In this document: positions 17,299 to 25,272 of the stretch, piece after piece | How positions within the stretch are numbered: the first letter of the stretch is position 1 | Layout: each line of letters begins with the position of its first letter | Assembly: GCA_016183325.1 (NCBI GenBank) | Contig: JACPEV010000018.1 | Location: forward strand, 1 to 37,995 | Length of the DNA stretch: 37,995 nt | Source of the DNA: Candidatus Curtissbacteria bacterium | Lineage (GTDB): Bacteria; Patescibacteriota; Microgenomatia; Curtissbacterales; GWA2-41-24 | Direction of reading: 5' to 3' | Position numbers and translations under genes: made by a program | Notes under the pieces: generated by a model | Databases searched by the model: none | Told to the model about the DNA's origin: nothing | Seen by the model: the letters and a program-made list of their open reading frames with translations, nothing else

Positions 17299-17895
17299 AT
17301 GAAGGATCGCATGGGAAGAGAGCTCACAACCGCGGAAACTATACATAAGGCCACGAAAAGAGGAGTAAATATCCTTGCTGATTTATGGCTATTTTGTCTT
17401 TATGAAATTGGCATCAACGTGCCGTTTCATTCAATCCGCAAATTTTTCTATCGAGCCTCTGGAATGAAAATCGGCAAGGGGTCGACCGTGCACATGTGGG
17501 CCGGATTTTTCAATCCCGGAGGAATTACAATAGGCGAGGATACAGTTATCGGCGATCATGCCTTCTTGGATGGCCGCGCTCCTTTGAAAATCGGCAATCA
17601 TGTCGATATTGCTTCCCATGTCCTAATCTACAACTCCGAACACGATATAAATTCCGAAGGTTTCGATCCGATTGAGGACTCAGTAGAAATAGGGGACTAC
17701 GTCTTCATCGGTCCAAGAGCTATTATTCTTCCCGGCGTCAAAATCGGCAAAGGCGCTGTTGTCGCCGCCGGAGCAGTTGTTACATCCGACGTCAAAGAAT
17801 TTGAAATTGTCGGAGGCGTTCCGGCCAAAGTCATTGGCGAGCGCAAAAACAAAAATCCTCACTACAAACTCGGCCGCGTCCGCCTATTCCAATGA
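17299..17895 (+). CDS. Left-handed beta-helix acyltransferase (WcaF/MaT-like)
   Basis: The 198-residue protein has an N-terminal helical part and then hexapeptide repeats: KIGKGSTVHMWAGF, ITIGEDTVIGDHAF, LKIGNHVDIASHV, VEIGDYVFIGPRA and VKIGKGAVVAAGAVVTSDV. The ending GGVPAKVIGER is typical of maltose/galactoside O-acetyltransferase relatives. The histidine in IYNSEHDI matches the catalytic position. It likely acetylates a sugar residue of the surface glycan using acetyl-CoA, as a trimer in the cytoplasm. A TATACT box at 17287-17292 lies just before the ATG, but its -35 is poor. The stop overlaps the PPOX gene as ATGA. Confidence 0.85.
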   Translation: MKDRMGRELTTAETIHKATKRGVNILADLWLFCLYEIGINVPFHSIRKFFYRASGMKIGKGSTVHMWAGFFNPGGITIGEDTVIGDHAFLDGRAPLKIGNHVDIASHVLIYNSEHDINSEGFDPIEDSVEIGDYVFIGPRAIILPGVKIGKGAVVAAGAVVTSDVKEFEIVGGVPAKVIGERKNKNPHYKLGRVRLFQ

Positions 17896-18353
17896 CAAAT
17901 CTTAAAGAATTAATCGCTGAGTACTTAAGAGATGCCAAGCTGATGCAAGTTGCGACGTCACAAAATAACAAACCATGGATAGCAACCGTATGGTATGTAA
18001 ATGACGAAGATTGGAATCTTTATTTTATTTCCAGAAAAAACAGAAGGCATTCGCTTGAAATCAATAATAATCCCTATGTTGCCGGAGCAATAGTCTTGCC
18101 CCACACAAAAGGGAGCGGAGAAAAAGTCAGAGGGCTACAATTCGAAGGCAAAGCCGAGGAAGCCAAAGGGAAAGCACTTAAAAAAGCACGAAACTTATAT
18201 TTAATCAAATACTCTTCGGCAGAAGATATACCCTTAAAAAAATTAGAGGATCCAAAATTTATTGCTACTTTTTATGTGATCCATCCGAAAGCCTTTATCT
18301 TGTTTGACGAAGTAAACTTTCCTGATAATCCACGCCAGGAATTAAAATTATGA
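17892..18353 (+). CDS. Pyridoxamine-5'-phosphate-oxidase-like flavoprotein (PPOX split barrel)
   Basis: The 153-residue protein has the split-barrel pattern of the family: LMQVATSQNNKPWIATVWYV, then LYFISRKNRRHSLEINNNPY, and a C-terminal PKAFILFDEV. These proteins bind FMN, F420 or haem and act as small oxidoreductases. True PdxH is longer and has a distinct C-terminal motif that is absent here, so vitamin B6 synthesis is unlikely. It is coupled by ATGA overlaps with both the acyltransferase and the SDR, an unusual setting in a glycan locus. Confidence 0.75.
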   Translation: MTNLKELIAEYLRDAKLMQVATSQNNKPWIATVWYVNDEDWNLYFISRKNRRHSLEINNNPYVAGAIVLPHTKGSGEKVRGLQFEGKAEEAKGKALKKARNLYLIKYSSAEDIPLKKLEDPKFIATFYVIHPKAFILFDEVNFPDNPRQELKL

Positions 18354-19093
18354 AGAGTTTTCTTGAAGGGAAAATCGTTTTAATTACAGGTTCTTCACGA
18401 GGTATAGGATTATCGACCGCGAAATTAGCAACACAATATGGAGCCAAAGTAATCCTTCATGGTCGCACAAATTCTGCTTCTCTTAAAAAGCTGGTCAGAG
18501 ACTTAAAAGCAGACTGCATAATCTGCGATGTTTCTAATCAAAAAGATGTTCTGAGAGCGGTCAAGGAGATTGTCAATAAGATTGGTAAAATTGATGTACT
18601 TATCAATTGTGCTGGAATTGTTGCAGTAGAACCTTTTCTAAAATCAAGCGATGATCATTGGTTAGAATTATTCAAAGTTAATTTCCTGGGAACCGTCCAT
18701 TTTTGTCAAGCTGTCATCCCTTACATGCAAAAGGCCAAGTATGGCCGAATTGTAAATGTCAGCTCTGTTAGGGGTCACCCTGTAACAGTTAGTAATAGGG
18801 GAATGGCTTATTCTGTTTCTAAGGCTAGTGTAATTAATTTAACCGCCGCTTTAGCTAAAGAATATGCTCCAGAAATTGCAGTAAATGTTGTCTCTCCTGG
18901 TTTTGTTAACACAGATATGGCCAAAACTTGGAACGAGAAAGTCTGGCAACAAGCAAAAAGCGCTCTATTAGGAAGAATTGCTGAACCAACAGAAATTGCT
19001 GAGGTCATTCTGTTTCTTGCAAACGACAAGTCTAGCTTCATCACAGGTCAAACTATTGTTGTTGATGGAGGTTATACGCTTGCTGGCAAGTGA
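18350..19093 (+). CDS. Short-chain dehydrogenase/reductase (FabG-like)
   Basis: 247 residues. The cofactor motif TGSSRGIG is at about residues 14-21, NCAG follows strand 4, and the catalytic Ser-Tyr-Lys appear in VNVSSVRG and YSVSKAS. PGFVNTDM and FITGQTIVVDGGYTLAG close the fold, as in classical SDRs that use NAD(P)H. FabG activity is possible, but the position among glycan genes equally fits a sugar or sugar-nucleotide reductase. It overlaps the PPOX gene by ATGA and is followed after 9 bases by the EamA gene. Confidence 0.85.
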   Translation: MKSFLEGKIVLITGSSRGIGLSTAKLATQYGAKVILHGRTNSASLKKLVRDLKADCIICDVSNQKDVLRAVKEIVNKIGKIDVLINCAGIVAVEPFLKSSDDHWLELFKVNFLGTVHFCQAVIPYMQKAKYGRIVNVSSVRGHPVTVSNRGMAYSVSKASVINLTAALAKEYAPEIAVNVVSPGFVNTDMAKTWNEKVWQQAKSALLGRIAEPTEIAEVILFLANDKSSFITGQTIVVDGGYTLAGK

Positions 19094-19102
19094 GTTTCTT
19101 TA

Positions 19103-19993
19103 ATGATTATTATAATCTTCATTGCGCTGTGTTTAGTTCTTGGTGCTAACTCTCCACTAGTCAAATTTACAACTCAAGAATTCAGTCCAGTAATAACTGT
19201 AACTCTTCGCTCGATATTAGCTATACTGATTCTCCTGCCTTTTATTAATTTTAAAAAATTGTTTTTGGTTAAAACTTCTAAGAAATATCTTCTGCTAGTA
19301 AACTTGTTGTTTGCCGGAAATTGGCTGCTTTTCGCTTATGGTATACAGCACACTAGCGTAATAATGTCAGCGGCTATCTATTTGCCATCATCACTTATCG
19401 TTGCTATTTTCGGCTATTTATTTTTGAAAGAAAAATTAGGTAATTTTCAAATAATCGGAATGATTTCAACTTTAATGGGTATGTCCCTTTTAATTTATGG
19501 GTCTGCTATGAGTCAAGATATACGCTCGCTTGGCACGCTTCAAGGTAACTTTCTTATTCTCATTGCACTGCTAAGCTGGTCCTTCTTCTTAGTTGTTTCA
19601 AGAAAAATAAGCCAATCGATCGACCCTTCTATCATTACTTTGTCTAACTTCATCGTAAGTTTTTTAGCTTCATTAATATTTATCTTCATTGAGTTATTAC
19701 TCGGAAATCAGCTAAAATTATCAGTGTCATTACCCGCAGTAGTTGGAATTTTATCCTTGGCTATTTTTTCTTCTTTGATCGTCTATTATCTTTATCAATG
19801 GCTCCTAAAACACGCTCCAGCATTTATATCTTCTCTGGCTATTTACCCCGCAGCGGCCTTGGCAAGTTTATACGGAATCATTTTCTTTGGCGAAAGAATC
19901 ACAGCTACATTTTTATTTGGAGCCTCTTTAATTCTTTTTGGAGTTTTTCTTGCTACATCTTATAAATATGTCAAAATTAAATTAATAAAATGA
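19103..19993 (+). CDS. EamA/DMT-superfamily transporter
   Basis: A 296-residue protein with ten predicted membrane segments in two EamA halves. The first half starts ALCLVLGANSPLVKFTTQEF and the second FLILIALLSWSFFLVVSRKI; the end PAAALASLYGIIFFGERI is typical of the family. EamA proteins export metabolites or act as small-substrate carriers. In glycan loci, DMT members may move lipid-linked sugars (ArnE/F-like), but that is inference. It overlaps the downstream GT2 by ATGA. Confidence 0.8.
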   Translation: MIIIIFIALCLVLGANSPLVKFTTQEFSPVITVTLRSILAILILLPFINFKKLFLVKTSKKYLLLVNLLFAGNWLLFAYGIQHTSVIMSAAIYLPSSLIVAIFGYLFLKEKLGNFQIIGMISTLMGMSLLIYGSAMSQDIRSLGTLQGNFLILIALLSWSFFLVVSRKISQSIDPSIITLSNFIVSFLASLIFIFIELLLGNQLKLSVSLPAVVGILSLAIFSSLIVYYLYQWLLKHAPAFISSLAIYPAAALASLYGIIFFGERITATFLFGASLILFGVFLATSYKYVKIKLIK

Positions 19994-20907
19994 GCGTTGA
20001 CTTATCAGTGATTATCGTTAACTGGAATACGAAAAAACTTTTGGAAGATTGCCTTTCTTCAATCTTCAAATTCACTAAGGGCATTAGTTTTGAAGTAATT
20101 GTTGTCGATAATGGATCAACAGATGGCTCCCGGGCTATGGTGAAGAAAAAATTTCCTCAAGTAACATTAGTATCCAATAAAGAAAATCTCGGTTTCACCA
20201 AAGCCAATAATCAGGGCATAAAAGTTGCCAAAGGCAAGTATATCTTACTTTTAAACTCCGACACTTACCTTATTGAAAATTCCTTTCCAAAATTAGTGGC
20301 TAAGGCTCGTCGTCTTAAGGGTTCAACCCTCTCGAGGGTTGAACCCTTAGGGGCTCTTGGCCCTTTGCTTTTAGGTGAGGATCAATCGATTCAGCAATCC
20401 GTTGGTTTCTTTCCTTACTTGCCACAAATCTTTTGGTGGATGACTTTCATCGATGATCTTCCCGGTGGCACAATTCTCAAACCTTATCACGTTGATCACA
20501 ATTCTTTTTACCGACAAGATCGCAAAGTCGATTGGGTTACAGGCGCTGCCATTTTGGTCCCAAAGTCGGTGATAAACAGGGTCGGACCCTTGGATGAAAA
20601 AATCTTTATGTACGGAGAAGAAGTCGAATGGTGTTACAGAATAAAAAAGGCTGGCTATTCCATTTGTTTCTCCCCGGTTACCAAAATCATTCACATCGGC
20701 CGGGGGTCACAGAAGATTCCGACAAAATCATTCATCGGTGAATATCAAGGAATAATCTACTTTTACCAGAAGTACAAAGGCAGGCGTTCTTTGCAAATTG
20801 CCCGCCTCTTACTTAAAATGGGAGCACTACTTCGAGTCGGTGTTTTCGCCATTTTAGGCAGAAAGGAGCTTGTCAACGCCTATGTCCAAGCTTTTAAAGT
20901 GGTTTGA
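19990..20907 (+). CDS. GT2 rhamnosyltransferase-like enzyme with palindrome insert
   Basis: The 305-residue GT-A enzyme has LSVIIVNWNTKKLLEDCL, VVDNGSTDGS, NLGFTKANNQGI, the metal-binding LLLNSDTYL, and GAAILVPKSV plus MYGEEVEWCYRIKKAGY, as in WbbL-type rhamnosyltransferases. At about residues 109-120 the sequence LKGSTLSRVEPLG is encoded by a near-perfect palindrome. It sits between KLVAKAR and GALGPLLLGED, where relatives have no such loop. The frame and flanking motifs are intact. The 3' end overlaps the O-antigen ligase gene by 26 bases if that starts at 20882. Confidence 0.85.
   Translation: MSVDLSVIIVNWNTKKLLEDCLSSIFKFTKGISFEVIVVDNGSTDGSRAMVKKKFPQVTLVSNKENLGFTKANNQGIKVAKGKYILLLNSDTYLIENSFPKLVAKARRLKGSTLSRVEPLGALGPLLLGEDQSIQQSVGFFPYLPQIFWWMTFIDDLPGGTILKPYHVDHNSFYRQDRKVDWVTGAAILVPKSVINRVGPLDEKIFMYGEEVEWCYRIKKAGYSICFSPVTKIIHIGRGSQKIPTKSFIGEYQGIIYFYQKYKGRRSLQIARLLLKMGALLRVGVFAILGRKELVNAYVQAFKVV
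20316..20349 (+). repeat. In-frame palindrome, 16-bp perfect arms
   Basis: TAAGGGTTCAACCCTC at 20316-20331 is the exact reverse complement of GAGGGTTGAACCCTTA at 20334-20349, with a 2-base loop. The core AGGGTTCAACCCT is shared with the palindrome at 26171-26200. Confidence 0.9.
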
Positions 20908-22447
20908 TGATCACATTCTTGAATATCTTTGCTTTGCTCTCTTAATCTTTATTCCTCTATACCCAAAAATTCCTTTTGCCGACTTGATTCCCGGATATAT
21001 CGTCAGACTCAGACTTGACGATCTTTTGGTAGCCACCGCTTTTATTATTTGGATCATCTGGCTTATTCGTGGTAAAGTTACTCTCCGAGGCAATCCTCTT
21101 TTAATCCCAATAGCAATTTATATTTTCGTGGGATTTCTCTCCGGCCTATCAGCAATCTTTGTCACCAAAACTGTTCCCATAGATGCAAATTTCCTGCACA
21201 TCAGCAAATTATTTTTGCACTTTGTCAGAAGAATTGAATATATTTCTATCTTTTTTATTTTCTTTTCTTCAATAAAATCTCTTGCCCAAATTAAAAAGTA
21301 TGTCTTCGTAGCTGCCATAGTCTTGTTGGCTGTTTCTCTTTATGGTTTTGGCCAGAAATATCTCTACTTTCCAGCTTTTTCAACTATGAATCGGGAATTT
21401 AGCAAGGGAGTTAAGCTTTATCTTACAGAACACGCAAGAGTCCTCTCAACGTTCGGTGGCCATTACGACTTGGCAGCTTATTTAATGTTAGTTTTAACCC
21501 TTTTCATTCCTCTTGTTACCACAGTTAAAAGTTGGCTTCAAAAAAGCTTATTTTTAATTATTTCTCTCTCAGGATTTTGGCTCTTGATCTTAACTGTCTC
21601 CAGAACATCTTTTTTGGCTTATCTTGTGTCAATTACGGTTCTATTCGGGCTTCTTGCAATTAAAAAAGGTTTGGTCTTCGCCTTAATTAATTGGTTTGTT
21701 GTGATTACTATTTCTCTTGCCATTATGCTCTCGTTTGGTGACCTTTCAGATAGATTTGCCCACGTTCTCAAGCTCGACAAATTTAAATTTTCAGCCGCTC
21801 TGAAACCGCTAAAAAAAGAACCCCCAAAAGGAGCTGGAGTTGCTTATCTTGACGTAGGTTCTAAATCAGACACACCTCCTTCAAAAGAAAAGCCAACGAC
21901 AGGCGTCCAAACTGCCAGACCTCAAGATGTCTATGAAGATATTCCTGAATTTGGCGCGACAAGTGCAGGACTTCCAGCATCACTTGCTGCAAAGCCTAGG
22001 ATTTATTCGCAAACAGCAGTTCAGTACGATCTTTCTACAGGAATTAGGCTTGATTACACTTGGCCCCAAGCGATAAAAGGATTTTTAAGAAATCCTCTTT
22101 TGGGGTCCGGCTACTCAACTCTTACCAAAAGGAATATCGAAGACTTCACAGAAGCCGAATCAACAGATAATGACTTTTTAAGAGCTTTGGGAGAAACGGG
22201 CCTGCTAGGATTCCTAGCATTTTTTGGGACCATTGTTTTTACCATATACTATGCCTTAATCAACTTCAAAAGTATCAAAGATCCGTTCCACTCCACTATT
22301 GTTGCAGCCCTTGTCGCTGCTATCATTGGACTTTTAGTCAATGCCATCTACATCGATGTTTTTGAAGCCTCAAAAGTCGCCTATACTTTCTGGATTATGG
22401 TCGCAATCCTTATAGCAACAGTTAAGTTGGCAGTTGGAAAAAGATAG
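20882..22447 (+). CDS. O-antigen ligase/polymerase (Wzy_C family) membrane protein
   Basis: The track start is a TTG at 20870; ATG 20882 (MSKLLKWFDDH) fits better and gives 521 residues. There are about 10 to 12 membrane segments, with a long extracytoplasmic region at about residues 300-400 (low-complexity KKEPPKGAG...). The conserved Wzy_C/WaaL signature follows: NPLLGSGYSTL, then TEAESTDNDFLRALGETG and LLGFLAFF. Such proteins join lipid-linked oligosaccharides into polymers or onto an acceptor outside the membrane. With the flippase at 2788 this points to a Wzx/Wzy-type pathway. It is the last gene of the 17299-22447 overlapping run. Confidence 0.8.
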   Translation: MSKLLKWFDDHILEYLCFALLIFIPLYPKIPFADLIPGYIVRLRLDDLLVATAFIIWIIWLIRGKVTLRGNPLLIPIAIYIFVGFLSGLSAIFVTKTVPIDANFLHISKLFLHFVRRIEYISIFFIFFSSIKSLAQIKKYVFVAAIVLLAVSLYGFGQKYLYFPAFSTMNREFSKGVKLYLTEHARVLSTFGGHYDLAAYLMLVLTLFIPLVTTVKSWLQKSLFLIISLSGFWLLILTVSRTSFLAYLVSITVLFGLLAIKKGLVFALINWFVVITISLAIMLSFGDLSDRFAHVLKLDKFKFSAALKPLKKEPPKGAGVAYLDVGSKSDTPPSKEKPTTGVQTARPQDVYEDIPEFGATSAGLPASLAAKPRIYSQTAVQYDLSTGIRLDYTWPQAIKGFLRNPLLGSGYSTLTKRNIEDFTEAESTDNDFLRALGETGLLGFLAFFGTIVFTIYYALINFKSIKDPFHSTIVAALVAAIIGLLVNAIYIDVFEASKVAYTFWIMVAILIATVKLAVGKR

Positions 22448-22527
22448 TCATTCTGGAGTGGCAACGACCACGATAGAATCTTAATATTTTAGATCCTATC
22501 GCTGCACTTCGTTTGCTCCAGGATGAC
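22447..22527 (+). repeat. Intergenic REP-like element (GTCATTCTGGAG family)
   Basis: GTCATTCTGGAG at 22447-22458 pairs with CTCCAGGATGAC at 22516-22527 (one G-T mismatch). The intervening bases repeat the GATAGAATC/GATCCTATC motif. It is related to the in-gene copies at 15724 and 15792, but here it lies between the O-antigen ligase and a GT-C gene. Confidence 0.8.
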
Positions 22528-22538
22528 CCAAAAGAAAT

Positions 22539-23975
22539 ATGAAAAAGATAGAAATAATTATCTTGTCGGCAATTCTAATACTCGCTTTTGCCGTCAGGCT
22601 TTACAAGATAGACAGGCCAATTGCCGATTGGCACTCGTGGAGACAAGCAGACACAGCGGCTGTTGCCAGAAACTTTATTAAAGAGGGATTCAACCCACTC
22701 ATCCCAAAATATGATGATAAGTCTTCCCAGGCTAATGGTCTTGATAATCCCCAAAGATATCGATTTGTCGAGTTTCCGATATATAATTCGCTGATCGCTG
22801 CTGTCTGGTCAGTTACAGGCATCGATAGCATTTCCGCCAGGCTAGTCACTGTCTTCATAACTTTAGGATCAACATTTTTCTTATATTTTTTAGTCAGATT
22901 CCTCTCAAACTGGCAAACAGCCGCCTTGAGCGCCTTTTTTTTTGCAACTATTCCTTATAACGTTTTTTACTCATCCACCGTTCTTCCCGGACCCTTCATG
23001 GTTTTTAGCCTTTTAGGGCTTTATTTCTCCTTTGCCAAATGGATGAAAATTGACCGGTGGGAGTGGGGCATAGTCTCAATTCTATTTGCAAACTTGGCTA
23101 TTTTATCCTGGCCAATTGCTATTTTCTTTTTACTGCCTATTCTTTACTTAGCTTTTAATAAATATGGTTTAACTTTTTATCAAAAACCTAATTTGTGGAT
23201 TTTTGCAGTCTTGTCTCTAGCCCCTTTTATTGCTTGGCGTATTTGGATGACACAATTCCCGGAAGGTATACCTAATTGGCGATTTCTCATAAACGAAGGC
23301 GATATTCGTTTTAAAGGAGCTTTTTTTCGCTGGATTATTGTCGAAAGATTAGGAAAGCTTATCTTAACAGTCGGAGGTTTCTCTCTTTTTATATTAGGAA
23401 TTCTTAAAAAACCAGAACATAAGGAAAAATTATTCTATTATGTTTGGCTAGCTTCTTCAGCACTCTACTTCACCGTTTTTGCTTCTGGTAACGTCAGGCA
23501 TGATTACTATCAAGTACCCTTCATCCCAATTGCCGCTATCTTCATGGCCATAGGCACCAAAACACTCCTAGCGCTTCCTTCAAAATATTTTAACCAATAT
23601 ATTGGTCCTGCAGTTGCACTGTCCTTGGTCGCATCAATGTTCGCTTTTGGATTTTTTGAAGTTCGGGGATTTTATTGGATCAACAAGCCTCAAATAATCG
23701 AAGCTGGTAAGGCTGCCGATAGAATTCTGCCCAAAGATGCTACAATTATCGCTCCTTACAGCGGTGATGCCGCTTTCCTTTATCAAACTAATCGTCACGG
23801 CTATCCGATTGTTGACAGGCCACTGGAAATATTTGTTGACCAAGGCACAAAATTTCTTATTTCGATAGATGTTAACGATCCAGGAATACAAAATTTAGCC
23901 CGCCACTGCAAATTAATAGAAATTTCCGGCCAATATGTTCTTCTCGAGATGTACAGAGAATGCATTGGGAAGTAA
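22539..23975 (+). CDS. GT-C membrane glycosyltransferase (GT39-like)
   Basis: The protein has 478 residues with about 10 to 11 membrane segments. IADWHSWRQADTAAVARNF in the first loop carries the catalytic Asp in the WRQADT motif, common in bacterial ArnT/PMT relatives. A GIDSISARLVTVFITLG second-loop arginine follows, and VRHDYYQVPFIPIAA is also typical. It should use polyprenyl-phosphate sugar outside the membrane. It is preceded by a REP-like element and has no overlap with neighbours, so it may be separately expressed. Confidence 0.8.
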   Translation: MKKIEIIILSAILILAFAVRLYKIDRPIADWHSWRQADTAAVARNFIKEGFNPLIPKYDDKSSQANGLDNPQRYRFVEFPIYNSLIAAVWSVTGIDSISARLVTVFITLGSTFFLYFLVRFLSNWQTAALSAFFFATIPYNVFYSSTVLPGPFMVFSLLGLYFSFAKWMKIDRWEWGIVSILFANLAILSWPIAIFFLLPILYLAFNKYGLTFYQKPNLWIFAVLSLAPFIAWRIWMTQFPEGIPNWRFLINEGDIRFKGAFFRWIIVERLGKLILTVGGFSLFILGILKKPEHKEKLFYYVWLASSALYFTVFASGNVRHDYYQVPFIPIAAIFMAIGTKTLLALPSKYFNQYIGPAVALSLVASMFAFGFFEVRGFYWINKPQIIEAGKAADRILPKDATIIAPYSGDAAFLYQTNRHGYPIVDRPLEIFVDQGTKFLISIDVNDPGIQNLARHCKLIEISGQYVLLEMYRECIGK

Positions 23976-23979
23976 TCTA

Positions 23980-24081
23980 AAAGTATTAAATGTATCAAAA
24001 GTATCAAAGGTATCACAAGTATTTGTTTAAAAAAACTTTTGGTACATCTGGCACCTTTCGTACTTGTGGTACTTTTCAAAC
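23980..24081 (+). repeat. Intergenic (A)AGTATCA tandem repeat with inverted copies
   Basis: The 106-base spacer has four or five degenerate copies of AAGTATCAAA on the left. Inverted copies (TTTTGGTAC, GTGGTACTTTT) lie on the right around a T(n)A(n) centre, so it could form a long imperfect hairpin. It ends at ATG 24082. The ORF track runs in from 24064, but those residues are repeat-derived. Confidence 0.6.
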
Positions 24082-25272
24082 ATGAAGATCCTAATGATCA
24101 CCCCCTATCTTCCTTATCCTCTGGTTTCTGGCGGGCAAATCAGAACCTACAATCTTCTTAAAAATTTAGCTCAAAAACACAGGATAACTCTGGCTTCATT
24201 CATTAGAGCAGAAGAGGAAAAAAAATATATCCGCGAACTTGAACCATATTGTCAAAAAGTCATTGTTTTCAAAAGAAGAAAAGCTTGGTCTCCCATCAAT
24301 ATTTTGCTATCAGCTCTCACGCCTTTCCCCTTTTTGGTTTGTATTTACTTTGATATCAGAATTAGAAGAAAGATTAAAGAAGAATTGACCCGCGAAAATT
24401 ATGACTTAATTCACGCCGAAACATTTTACGTCATGCCAAACATTCCCAAAACAAAAATCCCTATTTTTTTAGTTGAGCAAGTTATTGAGTATTTAGTCTA
24501 TCAGCGTTTCGTAGAAGGTCTGCCGGCGTGGTTTTTACCTGTAAAACCATTACTTTTCTTGGACGTTGAGAAGATTAAGTGGTGGGAAAGATACTACTGG
24601 AAGAAGTCTAAAAGACTTGCCACAATGTCCGAGGAGGATCGCCAGTTTATTCAAAATAACCAGCCCAATCTAAAAATCGATATAATCGCCAACGGTGTAG
24701 ACATTGAATATTTTGCAAAAACTAAAAAACAAAAACCTGCTCACCCAACTGTTCTTTTTGTTGGTCAATTTAAATGGTTACCAAATCGTGACGCTACCAA
24801 ATTTTTGGTCGAAGAAATCTGGCCCAAAATCAAAAAGTCTATAGCAGGTGCTAGACTTTGGATTGTGGGAAGAAATCCGCCCCACGATATTTTAAATTAT
24901 GCCAAAGGTGATATTCAGGTTGATGGGCAAGTAGAGGACATCAGACTTGCTTATGCAAAAAGCGATGTTCTTTTGGCACCTATCAGAAATGGTCGGGGTA
25001 CTAAATACAAAATATTGGAAGCCATGGCTACCAGAACGCCAATTGTTGGCACCAGACTTGCCGTTGAAGGCATTAATGTCCGAAGTGGTAAGGAAGCTTT
25101 GGTTGCCCAGTCAGCAACTCAGCTTGCAGAGGCCTCAGTCAAAGTCCTAAAAGATAAGAATCTTGGACGAAATCTAGCAACGGCTGCCTATGAACTTGTC
25201 AAAAATCAGTATAGCTGGGGTAAAATTTCTGACAAACTTGATGAAGTTTACCAAGAAGTAGGGAAGCGTTAA
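24082..25272 (+). CDS. GT4 family glycosyltransferase (sugar transferase, Stp1-like)
   Basis: The start is ATG 24082 (MKILMITPYLPYPLVSGGQI), giving 396 residues. The N-terminal GGQIRTYNLLKNLAQ loop, VLFVGQFKWLPNRDATKFLV, LWIVGRNP and KYKILEAMATRTPIVGT show a GT4 enzyme of the subgroup related to PEP-CTERM-associated sugar transferases. The usual E-x7-E is modified to RGTKYKILEAMA. It acts in the cytoplasm on nucleotide sugars. Its stop TAA shares one base with the next ATG (TAATG). Confidence 0.8.
   Translation: MKILMITPYLPYPLVSGGQIRTYNLLKNLAQKHRITLASFIRAEEEKKYIRELEPYCQKVIVFKRRKAWSPINILLSALTPFPFLVCIYFDIRIRRKIKEELTRENYDLIHAETFYVMPNIPKTKIPIFLVEQVIEYLVYQRFVEGLPAWFLPVKPLLFLDVEKIKWWERYYWKKSKRLATMSEEDRQFIQNNQPNLKIDIIANGVDIEYFAKTKKQKPAHPTVLFVGQFKWLPNRDATKFLVEEIWPKIKKSIAGARLWIVGRNPPHDILNYAKGDIQVDGQVEDIRLAYAKSDVLLAPIRNGRGTKYKILEAMATRTPIVGTRLAVEGINVRSGKEALVAQSATQLAEASVKVLKDKNLGRNLATAAYELVKNQYSWGKISDKLDEVYQEVGKR

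Noticed and set aside
20316-20349. GGTTCAA motif resembling a tRNA T-loop
   Set aside because: It is part of a long palindrome inside a coding gene, with no acceptor or anticodon stems around it.
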